From JAURDE01 sp965365285 (GTDB lineage: Bacteria; Bdellovibrionota; Bacteriovoracia; Bacteriovoracales; Bacteriovoracaceae): a stretch of DNA of 25,099 nt. The translations under genes and the position numbers were made by a program. The notes beneath the pieces were generated by a model. It did no database searches, had not been told where the DNA came from, and saw nothing but the letters and a program-made list of their open reading frames with translations. Of the stretch, positions 1 through 5,603 are shown in pieces; positions within the stretch are counted from its first letter, which is position 1, and each line of letters opens with the position of its first letter. Where the stretch lies: positions 1 through 25,099 of the forward strand of contig CBDUBC010000034.1 in the NCBI GenBank assembly GCA_965365285.1. The letters are read 5' to 3'.

Positions 1-395
1 TCATCTAGCATCACGTGGAATTGTGAAGCAAAGATGATCACACCAATAGCACTTAGCATCCCTTTAATTACCGATGGAGAGATTGCTCTGAAGTAAGGTC
101 CTAGTTTGAGGAGAGCAGAAGTAACCTGCAGAAGACCTGCAAAAAAGGTTACAATTCCAAGTCCTACTAGGCCATGCTTTTCAACTATATCCCATACGAG
201 AACTACGAGACCTGCCGCTGGTCCACTTACTTGGAGGGGAGATCCAGTAAAGTAACCAACGACAAGTCCGCCGACTATACCTGAAATAATTCCGTAGGCC
301 ATTGGCACACCTGAAGCGAGGGCAATCCCCATACAGAGTGGTAAGGCCACGAGGAACACAACAATGGAAGCTAGAAAATCTTTTTTAAAGTCCAT
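1..395 (-). CDS. SulP-family anion (probably bicarbonate) transporter, N-terminal part only
   Basis: About 131 codons are visible, starting at the ATG at 395 and running off the left edge without a stop. The N-terminus reads MDFKKDFLASIVVFLVALP and is followed by CMGIALASGVP, then GSPLQVSGPAAG near residues 54-65. This is the typical start of SulP/SLC26 permeases, where the segment around TM1-TM3 forms the anion site. The rest is hydrophobic membrane helix. A ribosome site (GGAGTG) sits just ahead of the ATG and overlaps the stop of the carbonic anhydrase gene, so the two are co-transcribed and probably translationally coupled. Pairing with carbonic anhydrase favours bicarbonate as substrate over sulfate; this is inference from context. 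The C-terminal half, including any STAS domain, lies outside the window. Confidence 0.88.
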   Translation of the reverse strand, partial: MDFKKDFLASIVVFLVALPLCMGIALASGVPMAYGIISGIVGGLVVGYFTGSPLQVSGPAAGLVVLVWDIVEKHGLVGLGIVTFFAGLLQVTSALLKLGPYFRAISPSVIKGMLSAIGVIIFASQFHVMLD

Positions 396-403
396 TTTCA
401 CTC

Positions 404-967
404 CTATTCAACGTGCTTAAATTCACCAGTAGCGCTATCATGAACTTTGAGCTCGCCACTAGAAACATTATAAACCCATCCTTCAAAGTTCAGATCAAGA
501 CCTTTGAAAGGAGTGTAATTTTTAATATTTTCGATTTGAGTTAAAACATTTTTCTCAATAGCACTATCGAGGTTGAGATCCCCTTCCATTTTGAAGTTAG
601 GAATATAGTGTTTGAGGTGACATGTTCCAGAGAGGTCCGCATTTACTGATTTAACAGCTCCACAATCAGTGTGCCCACATACAACAACATTCTTGATGCC
701 TAAAACACAAAGAGCGAACTCAACGGTTGCCGCAATTGATTGTTCTTTGCTTGCTCCGTCTTCACTTGAAACGAAGTTACCGGCATTTCTTACCGTGAAG
801 ATTTCACCAGGCTTAGAATTAGTGATGAGCTCAGGGTCGATTCTTGAGTCTGAGCAAGTGATGAACAGAGTATGTGGTGCTTGACCATTTTCAAATTTTT
901 TCAACTCATTTTGAAGTTGAGGTAGTTTTTCTTTTTTAAAAGTAATGTATCCATCTAGTAGTCTCAT
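404..967 (-). CDS. beta-class carbonic anhydrase
   Basis: A 187-aa zinc enzyme for reversible hydration of CO2 to bicarbonate, presumably cytoplasmic because no signal peptide is present. The beta-class signatures are intact: CSDSR at residues 38-42 gives zinc ligand C38 and the D40/R42 dyad, and GHTDCGA at 98-104 gives ligands H99 and C102. Length is close to compact bacterial beta-carbonic anhydrases, which are usually about 190-230 aa. A strong SD (GGAGGAAAT) precedes the ATG. The SulP transporter gene begins 8 bases after this stop, so the pair probably interconverts CO2 and bicarbonate and moves the anion across the inner membrane. The family call is secure; the physiological role (pH, carbon supply for carboxylases) is inferred. 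Confidence 0.95.
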   Translation of the reverse strand: MRLLDGYITFKKEKLPQLQNELKKFENGQAPHTLFITCSDSRIDPELITNSKPGEIFTVRNAGNFVSSEDGASKEQSIAATVEFALCVLGIKNVVVCGHTDCGAVKSVNADLSGTCHLKHYIPNFKMEGDLNLDSAIEKNVLTQIENIKNYTPFKGLDLNFEGWVYNVSSGELKVHDSATGEFKHVE

Positions 968-1030
968 ATTTCCTCCGAGGAATTTAATTAAATTTGTTTT
1001 CGTACTTAAAAAGCGAACGAGAGAATTTAA

Positions 1031-1369
1031 CTAAACGTTACGGGGGGGAGGAGTGTCTTCTTTAGGATAAGGGGGAATATACTTGGTAGAATTAGGATTT
1101 AATAAATTCGATGAAGTAGAGACGTATTCAGATGATGACTTAAAAAGCTTTTCGTACTCAGATGCTTCTGACTCTTCAAGGTCCTCTGAAAGCTCATTGT
1201 CATAGTTTTCGTGGGTCTCGTAGACTAGCTCTATAAGACTGTTGTTTTTGTTATCGAGGTTATAAAACGAGGATTTGGCGCTGGTTTCACTAGCGATAAC
1301 GGCGTGCAGGAATAAGAAAAATCCGGTCAACAGAATAAAGAGTCTGGACCGTTCCTTCAAAGCTTTCAT
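1031..1369 (-). CDS. small exported acidic protein, unknown function
   Basis: A 112-aa protein with a Sec signal peptide: basic start (MKALKERSR), hydrophobic core at about residues 10-26, and likely cleavage near ASETSA. The mature part is strongly acidic around residues 50-75 (many E, D and S) and ends in a proline-rich tail (PPYPKEDTPPP). An SD-like AGAGG lies a few bases before the ATG. No family was recognised. The tail is encoded across a run of seven G/C pairs near 1041-1047, so a length change there would alter the last residues. It faces away from the neighbouring secreted-protein operon and may share its control region at 1370-1683. Confidence 0.6.
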   Translation of the reverse strand: MKALKERSRLFILLTGFFLFLHAVIASETSAKSSFYNLDNKNNSLIELVYETHENYDNELSEDLEESEASEYEKLFKSSSEYVSTSSNLLNPNSTKYIPPYPKEDTPPPRNV

Positions 1370-1683
1370 AACCTCTAAATTATCAACAAAGTTTCGAAAA
1401 ATTAATACCCCCTTTGCAAAAATTAGTTAGACAAGAATTATTCAATAATTTCAGTTAGTTGGATTGGTTAGAGATAGACAGGGGGAGGAAAAAAAGTATA
1501 ACGCGGTTAGTAATGTTGATAATTTAACGCGGTTTGTATTATGAATTGTTAAGTCTTTGTTAGGAGGATTTTTTGATCTTAATAGAATCAAAACACAATA
1601 ACAGTAAACTAACTTGTATAAAGCCCCTACAGAACCTAATTTACAACTGTAATTGATAACATTTTCAAACAAAGGGGAGAAAT
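1370..1683. other. 314-bp divergent intergenic control region
   Basis: No convincing gene is seen between the divergent starts at 1369 and 1684. Elements that can be pointed to: a 10-bp direct repeat at 1499-1508 and 1525-1534 flanking a TTGATA box (1516-1521) with TATTAT at 1537-1542 (spacing only 15); a possible -10 TATAAA at 1617-1622; and a small palindrome TTACA-AC-TGTAA at 1641-1652, just upstream of the ribosome site of the secreted-protein operon. Promoter assignments are weak. The region is AT-rich and looks regulatory. Confidence 0.5.
1499..1534. repeat. pair of 10-bp direct repeats (TAACGCGGTT), possible regulator site
   Basis: TAACGCGGTT occurs at 1499-1508 and again, identical, at 1525-1534, 26 bp apart start to start. 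Its CG-rich core stands out in AT-rich surroundings. A TTGATA box lies between the copies and TATTAT follows the second. The arrangement would suit a DNA-binding protein controlling the downstream secreted-protein operon or the divergent gene. The repeat is directly visible; the regulatory role is inferred. Confidence 0.45.
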
Positions 1684-2025
1684 TTGAAAAGCTTAAAAAC
1701 AGCATTCGTTCTAACGAGTCTTCTGTTTTCAGTAGCCAGCACGGCCGTTGAAAGTGAAAAAGAAGTAACTCTTCTAGGACTTGATGCTAACGGTAATGAA
1801 ATTGAAATGCCAGTGAAATCGAAAAGATTCAAAAAAAGAGTCAATGAGATGATTGCTGCTTATTCGGAAGAAGTTATTCCAGCTCTTGACGCGACTATCA
1901 AGAGTGACAACAAATGGAAGCTTAGAACTTTAGACCTTGCGTTTAGCGTTTCTATGGGATTCGATCTTTTCGATATCGTAGAAGCTAGCGTGGAGCCAGG
2001 TATGTTCTTGAGAATGGGAAATTAG
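1684..2025 (+). CDS. secreted single-module protein, first gene of the repeat-module operon
   Basis: A 113-aa protein starting at TTG, chosen because a good SD (AAAGGGGAG) lies just upstream and no ATG fits. Residues 1-21 form a Sec signal peptide (MKSLKTAFVLTSLLFSVAS). The mature protein has an amphipathic helical stretch at about 45-72, then a segment starting DATIKSDNKWKL (69-80) and a predicted beta-rich end (82-112) with alternating hydrophobic residues. The helix plus W-led beta arrangement recurs once in the third gene, which shares the DATIK motif before its tryptophan, and four times in the second gene. The three genes are 10-14 bases apart, one operon. Location is periplasm, outer membrane or outside the cell. 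No known family was recognised. Confidence 0.72.
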   Translation: MKSLKTAFVLTSLLFSVASTAVESEKEVTLLGLDANGNEIEMPVKSKRFKKRVNEMIAAYSEEVIPALDATIKSDNKWKLRTLDLAFSVSMGFDLFDIVEASVEPGMFLRMGN

Positions 2026-2035
2026 GAGTAACACG

Positions 2036-3328
2036 ATGAAAAAATTAATTAAATTCAGTTTATTAAATCTATTTATTATTTCGGGTCTCCAAGCGGCAAC
2101 GCTTAACCCTTACTGGCACATGCTACCAGAAGAGCAAGGTTATGCTCAGTCTATGGATAAAGCTGATGCTAACGACGATCTAGAGTCTATTGATGCATTC
2201 CTTGAAGATTATGCCGACATTCACCATGAAGTACTTAACGAGCAAAACCATAACTCAGCTGACAAAGCCTCAGGCTGGAAAATGAAAAGAGTACGAACTT
2301 GGTTAGGACTTGGAGCCTCTGGAAAAATTGGACCAATCGGTTTTGGTGGTGGAAAGCTTATTAAGCTTGACTGGGAACCAAAGAAAATAAACAAGTCTGT
2401 GGAAAAAGAAGAAGAGTTTACTGCAGATATCTCTCTCAATCAATATTCTACAGAAGCAGATCTTAAGAACCAGCTTGAGCCTGTTATTCAAAACCTTGTG
2501 AAGTCTAAGAAAGTTACTGATGAAAAAGAACTTAGAAAAAATCTTATGGCAAAAGGTAAAGAATTCTTCGAAATGTCTAAAGCCATGGACGCTGCTGATG
2601 AGTATGCTTGGTATGTAAAAGTACTTCGACTTGACTTTGGTGTAGGAGCTTCTGGGAAACTTCAAAACTTTGTCGTTAAAGTTGGTGCAGACGTTAGAAT
2701 CAGACTTGAGTGGGCGAGAGTCATGAACGTAAATAAGAAGCCTGCTGACAAGTCTGACACATTTATGACAAAGACTGCTCGATCTGCTGCTGTTCTTCTC
2801 AAGTCACTAGCTCAAGATATAACTGCTGCTACAGCTGACAAAAAAGCAAAAAATGGTTTCATGCTTGATGAAATTCGAGTTTGTTTAAGCATGTCTGCCG
2901 AAGGTAAGGTCGTGGTTGCATCTGTAAAAGGGTCTGTTGGACCATGTATTCATATCAACAAGAAAAAAGTTGCTAAAGTTGATAAAGCCGCACTTGTAGT
3001 AAAAGCTGATGATACTTTCCCAATGGCCGTAGATAATGAAGAAAATGTTCTTAACTACGCTAAGAAAGCAGGAATTGCTTTTGAAAAAGGGAATGATGGA
3101 TCAATTTTTAAAGTAAATAGAAGAAAGTTTAGAAGAGGAATCGATAAAGCTTGGAAGTTTGGTATGAAGTTTACAAAGAAAGTAAACAAGAAAAGATACA
3201 AAAGATCTAAGTGGGGACTCAAAAAAGTTAGACCTCTCTACTCAATCTCAGTCTCAGGATCTGTTGGACCAGCGAAGCTTAAAGCGACTCCGGATCTAGA
3301 ACTCATTTTTACTAACTACAATATGTAA
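2036..3328 (+). CDS. secreted protein with four copies of a helix/beta repeat module
   Basis: A 430-aa exported protein; residues 1-20 are a signal peptide ending GLQA. By eye it holds four copies of a 35-40-residue beta-rich unit led by an aromatic residue: about 80-114 (starts GWKMKRVRTWLGLGASGKIG), 190-228 (AWYVKVLRLDFGVGASGKLQ), 274-309 (FMLDEIRVCLSMSAEGKVVV) and 392-427 (KWGLKKVRPLYSISVSGSVG). The pattern is aromatic-x-hydrophobic, then VR or LR, alternating hydrophobics, a G/S-A/V-x-G turn and further strands. Helical, Lys-rich spacers precede each copy, and copies 3 and 4 are separated by a very basic stretch at 360-395. Two cysteines lie in copy 3. Alternating strands with aromatic ends would suit an outer-membrane or surface beta structure, but this is inference. 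SD GGAGT lies before the ATG. Family unknown. Confidence 0.75.
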   Translation: MKKLIKFSLLNLFIISGLQAATLNPYWHMLPEEQGYAQSMDKADANDDLESIDAFLEDYADIHHEVLNEQNHNSADKASGWKMKRVRTWLGLGASGKIGPIGFGGGKLIKLDWEPKKINKSVEKEEEFTADISLNQYSTEADLKNQLEPVIQNLVKSKKVTDEKELRKNLMAKGKEFFEMSKAMDAADEYAWYVKVLRLDFGVGASGKLQNFVVKVGADVRIRLEWARVMNVNKKPADKSDTFMTKTARSAAVLLKSLAQDITAATADKKAKNGFMLDEIRVCLSMSAEGKVVVASVKGSVGPCIHINKKKVAKVDKAALVVKADDTFPMAVDNEENVLNYAKKAGIAFEKGNDGSIFKVNRRKFRRGIDKAWKFGMKFTKKVNKKRYKRSKWGLKKVRPLYSISVSGSVGPAKLKATPDLELIFTNYNM

Positions 3329-3342
3329 TTAAGGAAAATATA

Positions 3343-3648
3343 ATGAAAAGAATAATAGCAATGACAATCTTCCTTCTAGCGATCAATGCCCAAGCTTCAG
3401 ATGCGAAACCAACTGTAGCGGAGTGGGTAACTTCAGAAATCAATGGACAGGTGGAAGCCTACAATGAAACTTCTGATAAAAAAGACGCAACAATTAAGCA
3501 AGGTTGGTACTTTAATGTTACTCGAGTAAGAATTAGAGCAACTGTAGGTCTTGATCTACTCGCAAAATTTGAAGTTAAGCCGTATATCGATCTTCACTTT
3601 GTAAGAGGTAATCCAGAAAACTGGCCATCTTACGTACCTCAAAATTAG
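3343..3648 (+). CDS. secreted single-module protein, third gene of the repeat-module operon
   Basis: A 101-aa protein with a Sec signal peptide (residues 1-18, ending NAQA). A helical segment (about 24-45) is followed by DATIKQGWYFNVTRVRIRA at 48-66, then alternating hydrophobic residues to about 87 and a short PENWPSYVP tail. The DATIK-(2-5 residues)-W arrangement matches the first gene of the operon, and the tryptophan-led strand pattern matches the four units of the middle gene, so all three are probably homologous. SD AAGGAAAA precedes the ATG, and the gene is followed by a clear terminator. Function unknown; it may assemble with the other two products in the envelope. Confidence 0.72.
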   Translation: MKRIIAMTIFLLAINAQASDAKPTVAEWVTSEINGQVEAYNETSDKKDATIKQGWYFNVTRVRIRATVGLDLLAKFEVKPYIDLHFVRGNPENWPSYVPQN

Positions 3649-3660
3649 TTCTCTCAAATG

Positions 3661-3687
3661 GGCCACTCTTCGGAGTGGTCTTTTTTT
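3661..3687 (+). terminator. rho-independent terminator of the repeat-module operon
   Basis: The 8-bp stem 3661-3668 pairs with 3673-3680 (one G-U pair) and is closed by a C(UUCG)G tetraloop, an exceptionally stable loop, followed by seven T (3681-3687). It lies 12 bases after the stop of the 101-aa gene and so marks the end of the three-gene operon. Confidence 0.92.
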
Positions 3688-3822
3688 AAACAAAATTTAT
3701 TGAATATTGACTAAGTTCTAGACATCGTCACATTTTCGACAAAAATCTCTTAAGAAATCGATCCTTTACCCTCTCTTTTTTGGCATATCAAATGCATATA
3801 TATGAAAGTATAAGGGGGAATT

Positions 3823-4020
3823 ATGAAACTAATACTTAGCCTAATTGTTTTAATGTCAGTGTCTACAGGATTTGCTCAGGAAATAGGTGAGTCTCAAGCA
3901 GCTAGCTGCGATCAATCCATCCATCTTGGACGATTCCAAACAGAGAAGATTAGAGATATCTCTTCTGAGGAAGTTCAAGAAGAAGTAGTTGTTGAAGAAG
4001 TTAAAACTATTTCTAAATAA
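3823..4020 (+). CDS. small secreted peptide, paralogue of the next gene
   Basis: A 65-aa product with a signal peptide (about 1-18, cleavage near GFAQE). The mature part of about 47 residues has a single cysteine followed by DQSIHLGRF, then an acidic, Val/Glu-rich tail ending EEVKTISK. The next gene encodes a protein of the same length with the same plan (Cys-x-x-SIH, acidic tail, EEVKTITK), so the two arose by tandem duplication. The SD is AAGGGGGAA. The lone conserved Cys could form an intermolecular disulfide or carry a cofactor. Function unknown. Confidence 0.68.
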   Translation: MKLILSLIVLMSVSTGFAQEIGESQAASCDQSIHLGRFQTEKIRDISSEEVQEEVVVEEVKTISK

Positions 4021-4061
4021 GATTTATTTCTTAAGACTTAATATTTAGCTTAAAGGGCCGA

Positions 4062-4084
4062 TAAGGAAGTATAATTATTCCTTA
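4062..4084. promoter_or_regulatory. inverted repeat enclosing a TATAAT box, promoter/operator candidate
   Basis: TAAGGAA (4062-4068) and its exact complement TTCCTTA (4078-4084) flank a perfect TATAAT (4070-4075). A protein bound to the palindrome would cover the -10 box and repress the second small-peptide gene, which starts at 4095. No good -35 box is obvious at the usual spacing. The palindrome and box are visible; the operator role is inferred. Confidence 0.45.
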
Positions 4085-4094
4085 GAGGTCCTTT

Positions 4095-4292
4095 ATGAAG
4101 TGGATGTTTGCTCTTTTACTTGTTACCTGTTCAGCTTTCTCTGCAGAGCTTGGTGAAGATGTGAGTAATGTAGAGTGCACTAAGAGCATTCATAGACCGA
4201 GACCAATTATCGAACAAATCAAAACAAGTATGGAATTTTCGGAGGAATCAGTTGAAGAGTCAACTGAAGAGGTGAAAACCATTACAAAGTAA
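4095..4292 (+). CDS. small secreted peptide, paralogue of the preceding gene
   Basis: A 65-aa product with a signal peptide (1-17, ending AFSA). The mature part has one cysteine followed by TKSIH, then RPRPIIEQIK and a Glu/Ser-rich acidic tail ending STEEVKTITK. It matches the preceding gene in length, cysteine spacing, SIH motif and C-terminal EEVKTI(S/T)K, while the middle has diverged. Conservation of the extreme C-terminus suggests a recognition or sorting element. It has its own candidate promoter (4062-4084), so the two copies may be controlled separately. The stop directly abuts the stop of the opposing gene at 4293. Confidence 0.68.
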   Translation: MKWMFALLLVTCSAFSAELGEDVSNVECTKSIHRPRPIIEQIKTSMEFSEESVEESTEEVKTITK

Positions 4293-4643
4293 TTATTCCT
4301 TCACAGGCTCTTCTAGAATTTTCTTTAAAATTGCTTTCTCCTCGGCCGTATACTCTTCAAGTGGTTCAAGCTCTGCTTGGATATAACCCTGAACCGCAGA
4401 GTTGGATCTGGAGACCTGATCTTCAATTTGTTCCGGTTCAATATTAAGAAGGTATTTCTTTCCAAGGCTTTTACCTTTTTTAATATTTTCAAGAGCATCA
4501 TTTTTAAAGTTTTTTATAATTTTTTTAGTTTGAGGAATAGTCGTGTCATAAATCCAATCAAAGACTCGTTCTTCTTGAAAGGGAAGACTTAGAATAATAA
4601 AGCTTAGAATAAAATATCCTAGAAATTTAAAGAGATAAGTCAT
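4293..4643 (-). CDS. single-pass membrane protein, unknown function
   Basis: A 116-aa protein with an N-terminal hydrophobic segment (about residues 3-22), which may be a membrane anchor or an uncleaved signal. A Lys-rich helical middle (35-65) and an acidic C-terminal part (about 88-116) follow. The start overlaps the end of the receiver-domain gene by 17 bases, with CTGGAGAA as ribosome site inside that gene, so the pair is an operon with coupled translation. The link suggests it could be an envelope partner of the receiver protein, but this rests on context only. No family recognised. Confidence 0.6.
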   Translation of the reverse strand: MTYLFKFLGYFILSFIILSLPFQEERVFDWIYDTTIPQTKKIIKNFKNDALENIKKGKSLGKKYLLNIEPEQIEDQVSRSNSAVQGYIQAELEPLEEYTAEEKAILKKILEEPVKE

Positions 4644-5052
4644 CCGAGTTCTCCAGCTCTTTTTTTGCTTTCATTACGGAGGTCAGGAGTTCTTCTTTAC
4701 TAAAAGGCTTTTGAAGAAAGTCACTTGCTCCTGCAGTAATTCCTTCTATGATTATATTTTCTGCTTTTAAAGAAGACATTAAGATGATTAGGTGTCCTTT
4801 CTTTTCATCTGCAATAACTTTTGCAAGATCAATTCCCGAACTATCTGGCATAACAATATCTACAATATAGCAATTTCCATTAGTTGCCCGTAATAGCTGC
4901 ACTGCCTTTTCAGCGGAGTCTGCTTCGCCCACAACACTAATACCTGCTGCTTCTAAGGTGTCTACAACCGATCTTCTTGTAAACTCGCTGTCATCAACAA
5001 CAACTACATGTATATCTCTTTTTGCTTGATCGTTTGCTGCCATTTTATGCAC
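4627..5052 (-). CDS. stand-alone response-regulator receiver (CheY-like) protein
   Basis: A 141-aa protein that is essentially one REC domain. The acidic pocket is D20-D21 (VVVVDDSE), the phospho-acceptor is D65 (CYIVDIVMPDSSG), the switch Ser is in LMSS (93-94), and K115 lies in FLQKPFS. There is no output domain, so it would act by protein contact, as CheY-type or Spo0F-type regulators do. No histidine kinase is nearby. The 141-aa frame begins at GTG, only two bases after a GGA; the ATG at 5043 (138 aa, MAANDQ) is an equally plausible start. It is co-transcribed with the downstream membrane protein and diverges from the deaminase gene. Confidence 0.9.
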   Translation of the reverse strand: MHKMAANDQAKRDIHVVVVDDSEFTRRSVVDTLEAAGISVVGEADSAEKAVQLLRATNGNCYIVDIVMPDSSGIDLAKVIADEKKGHLIILMSSLKAENIIIEGITAGASDFLQKPFSKEELLTSVMKAKKELENSDDLSL

Positions 5053-5087
5053 TATCCTTTGCCAATCTTAGTAGCGATGAGTTATTT

Positions 5088-5107
5088 CCATTTTAACGGA
5101 AAAATGG
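5088..5107. promoter_or_regulatory. 7-bp palindrome in the divergent receiver/deaminase gap
   Basis: CCATTTT (5088-5094) and AAAATGG (5101-5107) are exact complements around a 6-base centre, placed between the divergent starts at 5052 and 5148. It could be an operator or an RNA hairpin. There is no long T run on either side, which argues against a terminator. Confidence 0.35.
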
Positions 5108-5147
5108 GATTACCAAAAGAGGTAATAAAGAGGATTAAACTACTCAA

Positions 5148-5603
5148 ATGAAACGCATTACTTTCGAACAAATTTATATGAGACTTGCCTTTGATTTGGC
5201 ATCCAGATCGACCTGTAAAAGGCTTAAGGTCGGTTGCGTGATTGTGAGTTGTGACTACTCAAGAGTCTATGGAATTGGTTACAACGGTAATGCTGCCGGT
5301 AGGGCAAACGAATGTGATAGTCCAACTCCCGGAAATTGCGGATGTCTTCATGCCGAAGATAATGCTCTTTTAAAAACGAATGGTGGACCCGAAGTTTCAA
5401 AGATTGTTTTTGTGACTCATCAGCCGTGTTCCTACTGTGCTAAAAGAATGGTGAATAAAGGCGGAATTAAAAAGGTTTACTATTCGGAACCCTATCGTTT
5501 GACTGAGGGACTAAGGATTTTGCAAGACGCAGATATCGAAATTCATCAAATTAAGCAGCAATCCCTGGATCATGAGTATCACTCTTTAGAGCCTTTGCCT
5601 TAG
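5148..5603 (+). CDS. dCMP deaminase-family zinc enzyme
   Basis: A 151-aa protein of the CDA/deoxycytidylate deaminase fold. The zinc motifs are complete: HAE at 68-70 (ligand H68, catalytic E70) and PCSYC at 93-97 (ligands C94, C97). The N-terminal part (STCKRLKVGCVIV) and GIGYNGN match dCMP deaminases and ComEB-like proteins. The expected reaction is dCMP to dUMP, feeding dTMP synthesis; a different (d)C-nucleotide substrate cannot be excluded. The last 53 bases overlap the end of lon on the opposite strand. The ribosome site is weak (AGAGG about 14 bases before the ATG). Confidence 0.87.
   Translation: MKRITFEQIYMRLAFDLASRSTCKRLKVGCVIVSCDYSRVYGIGYNGNAAGRANECDSPTPGNCGCLHAEDNALLKTNGGPEVSKIVFVTHQPCSYCAKRMVNKGGIKKVYYSEPYRLTEGLRILQDADIEIHQIKQQSLDHEYHSLEPLP

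Noticed and set aside
1561..1656. AGGAGG followed by a TTG-started frame of about 27 codons
   Set aside because: The SD is good, but the peptide has no signal, helix or other feature, and it ends inside the operon leader. It could be a leader peptide, but nothing supports it beyond the SD.
1451..1705. 84-aa minus-strand frame in the divergent gap
   Set aside because: No ribosome site, composition like translated AT-rich DNA, and it overlaps the start of the secreted operon and the repeat elements.
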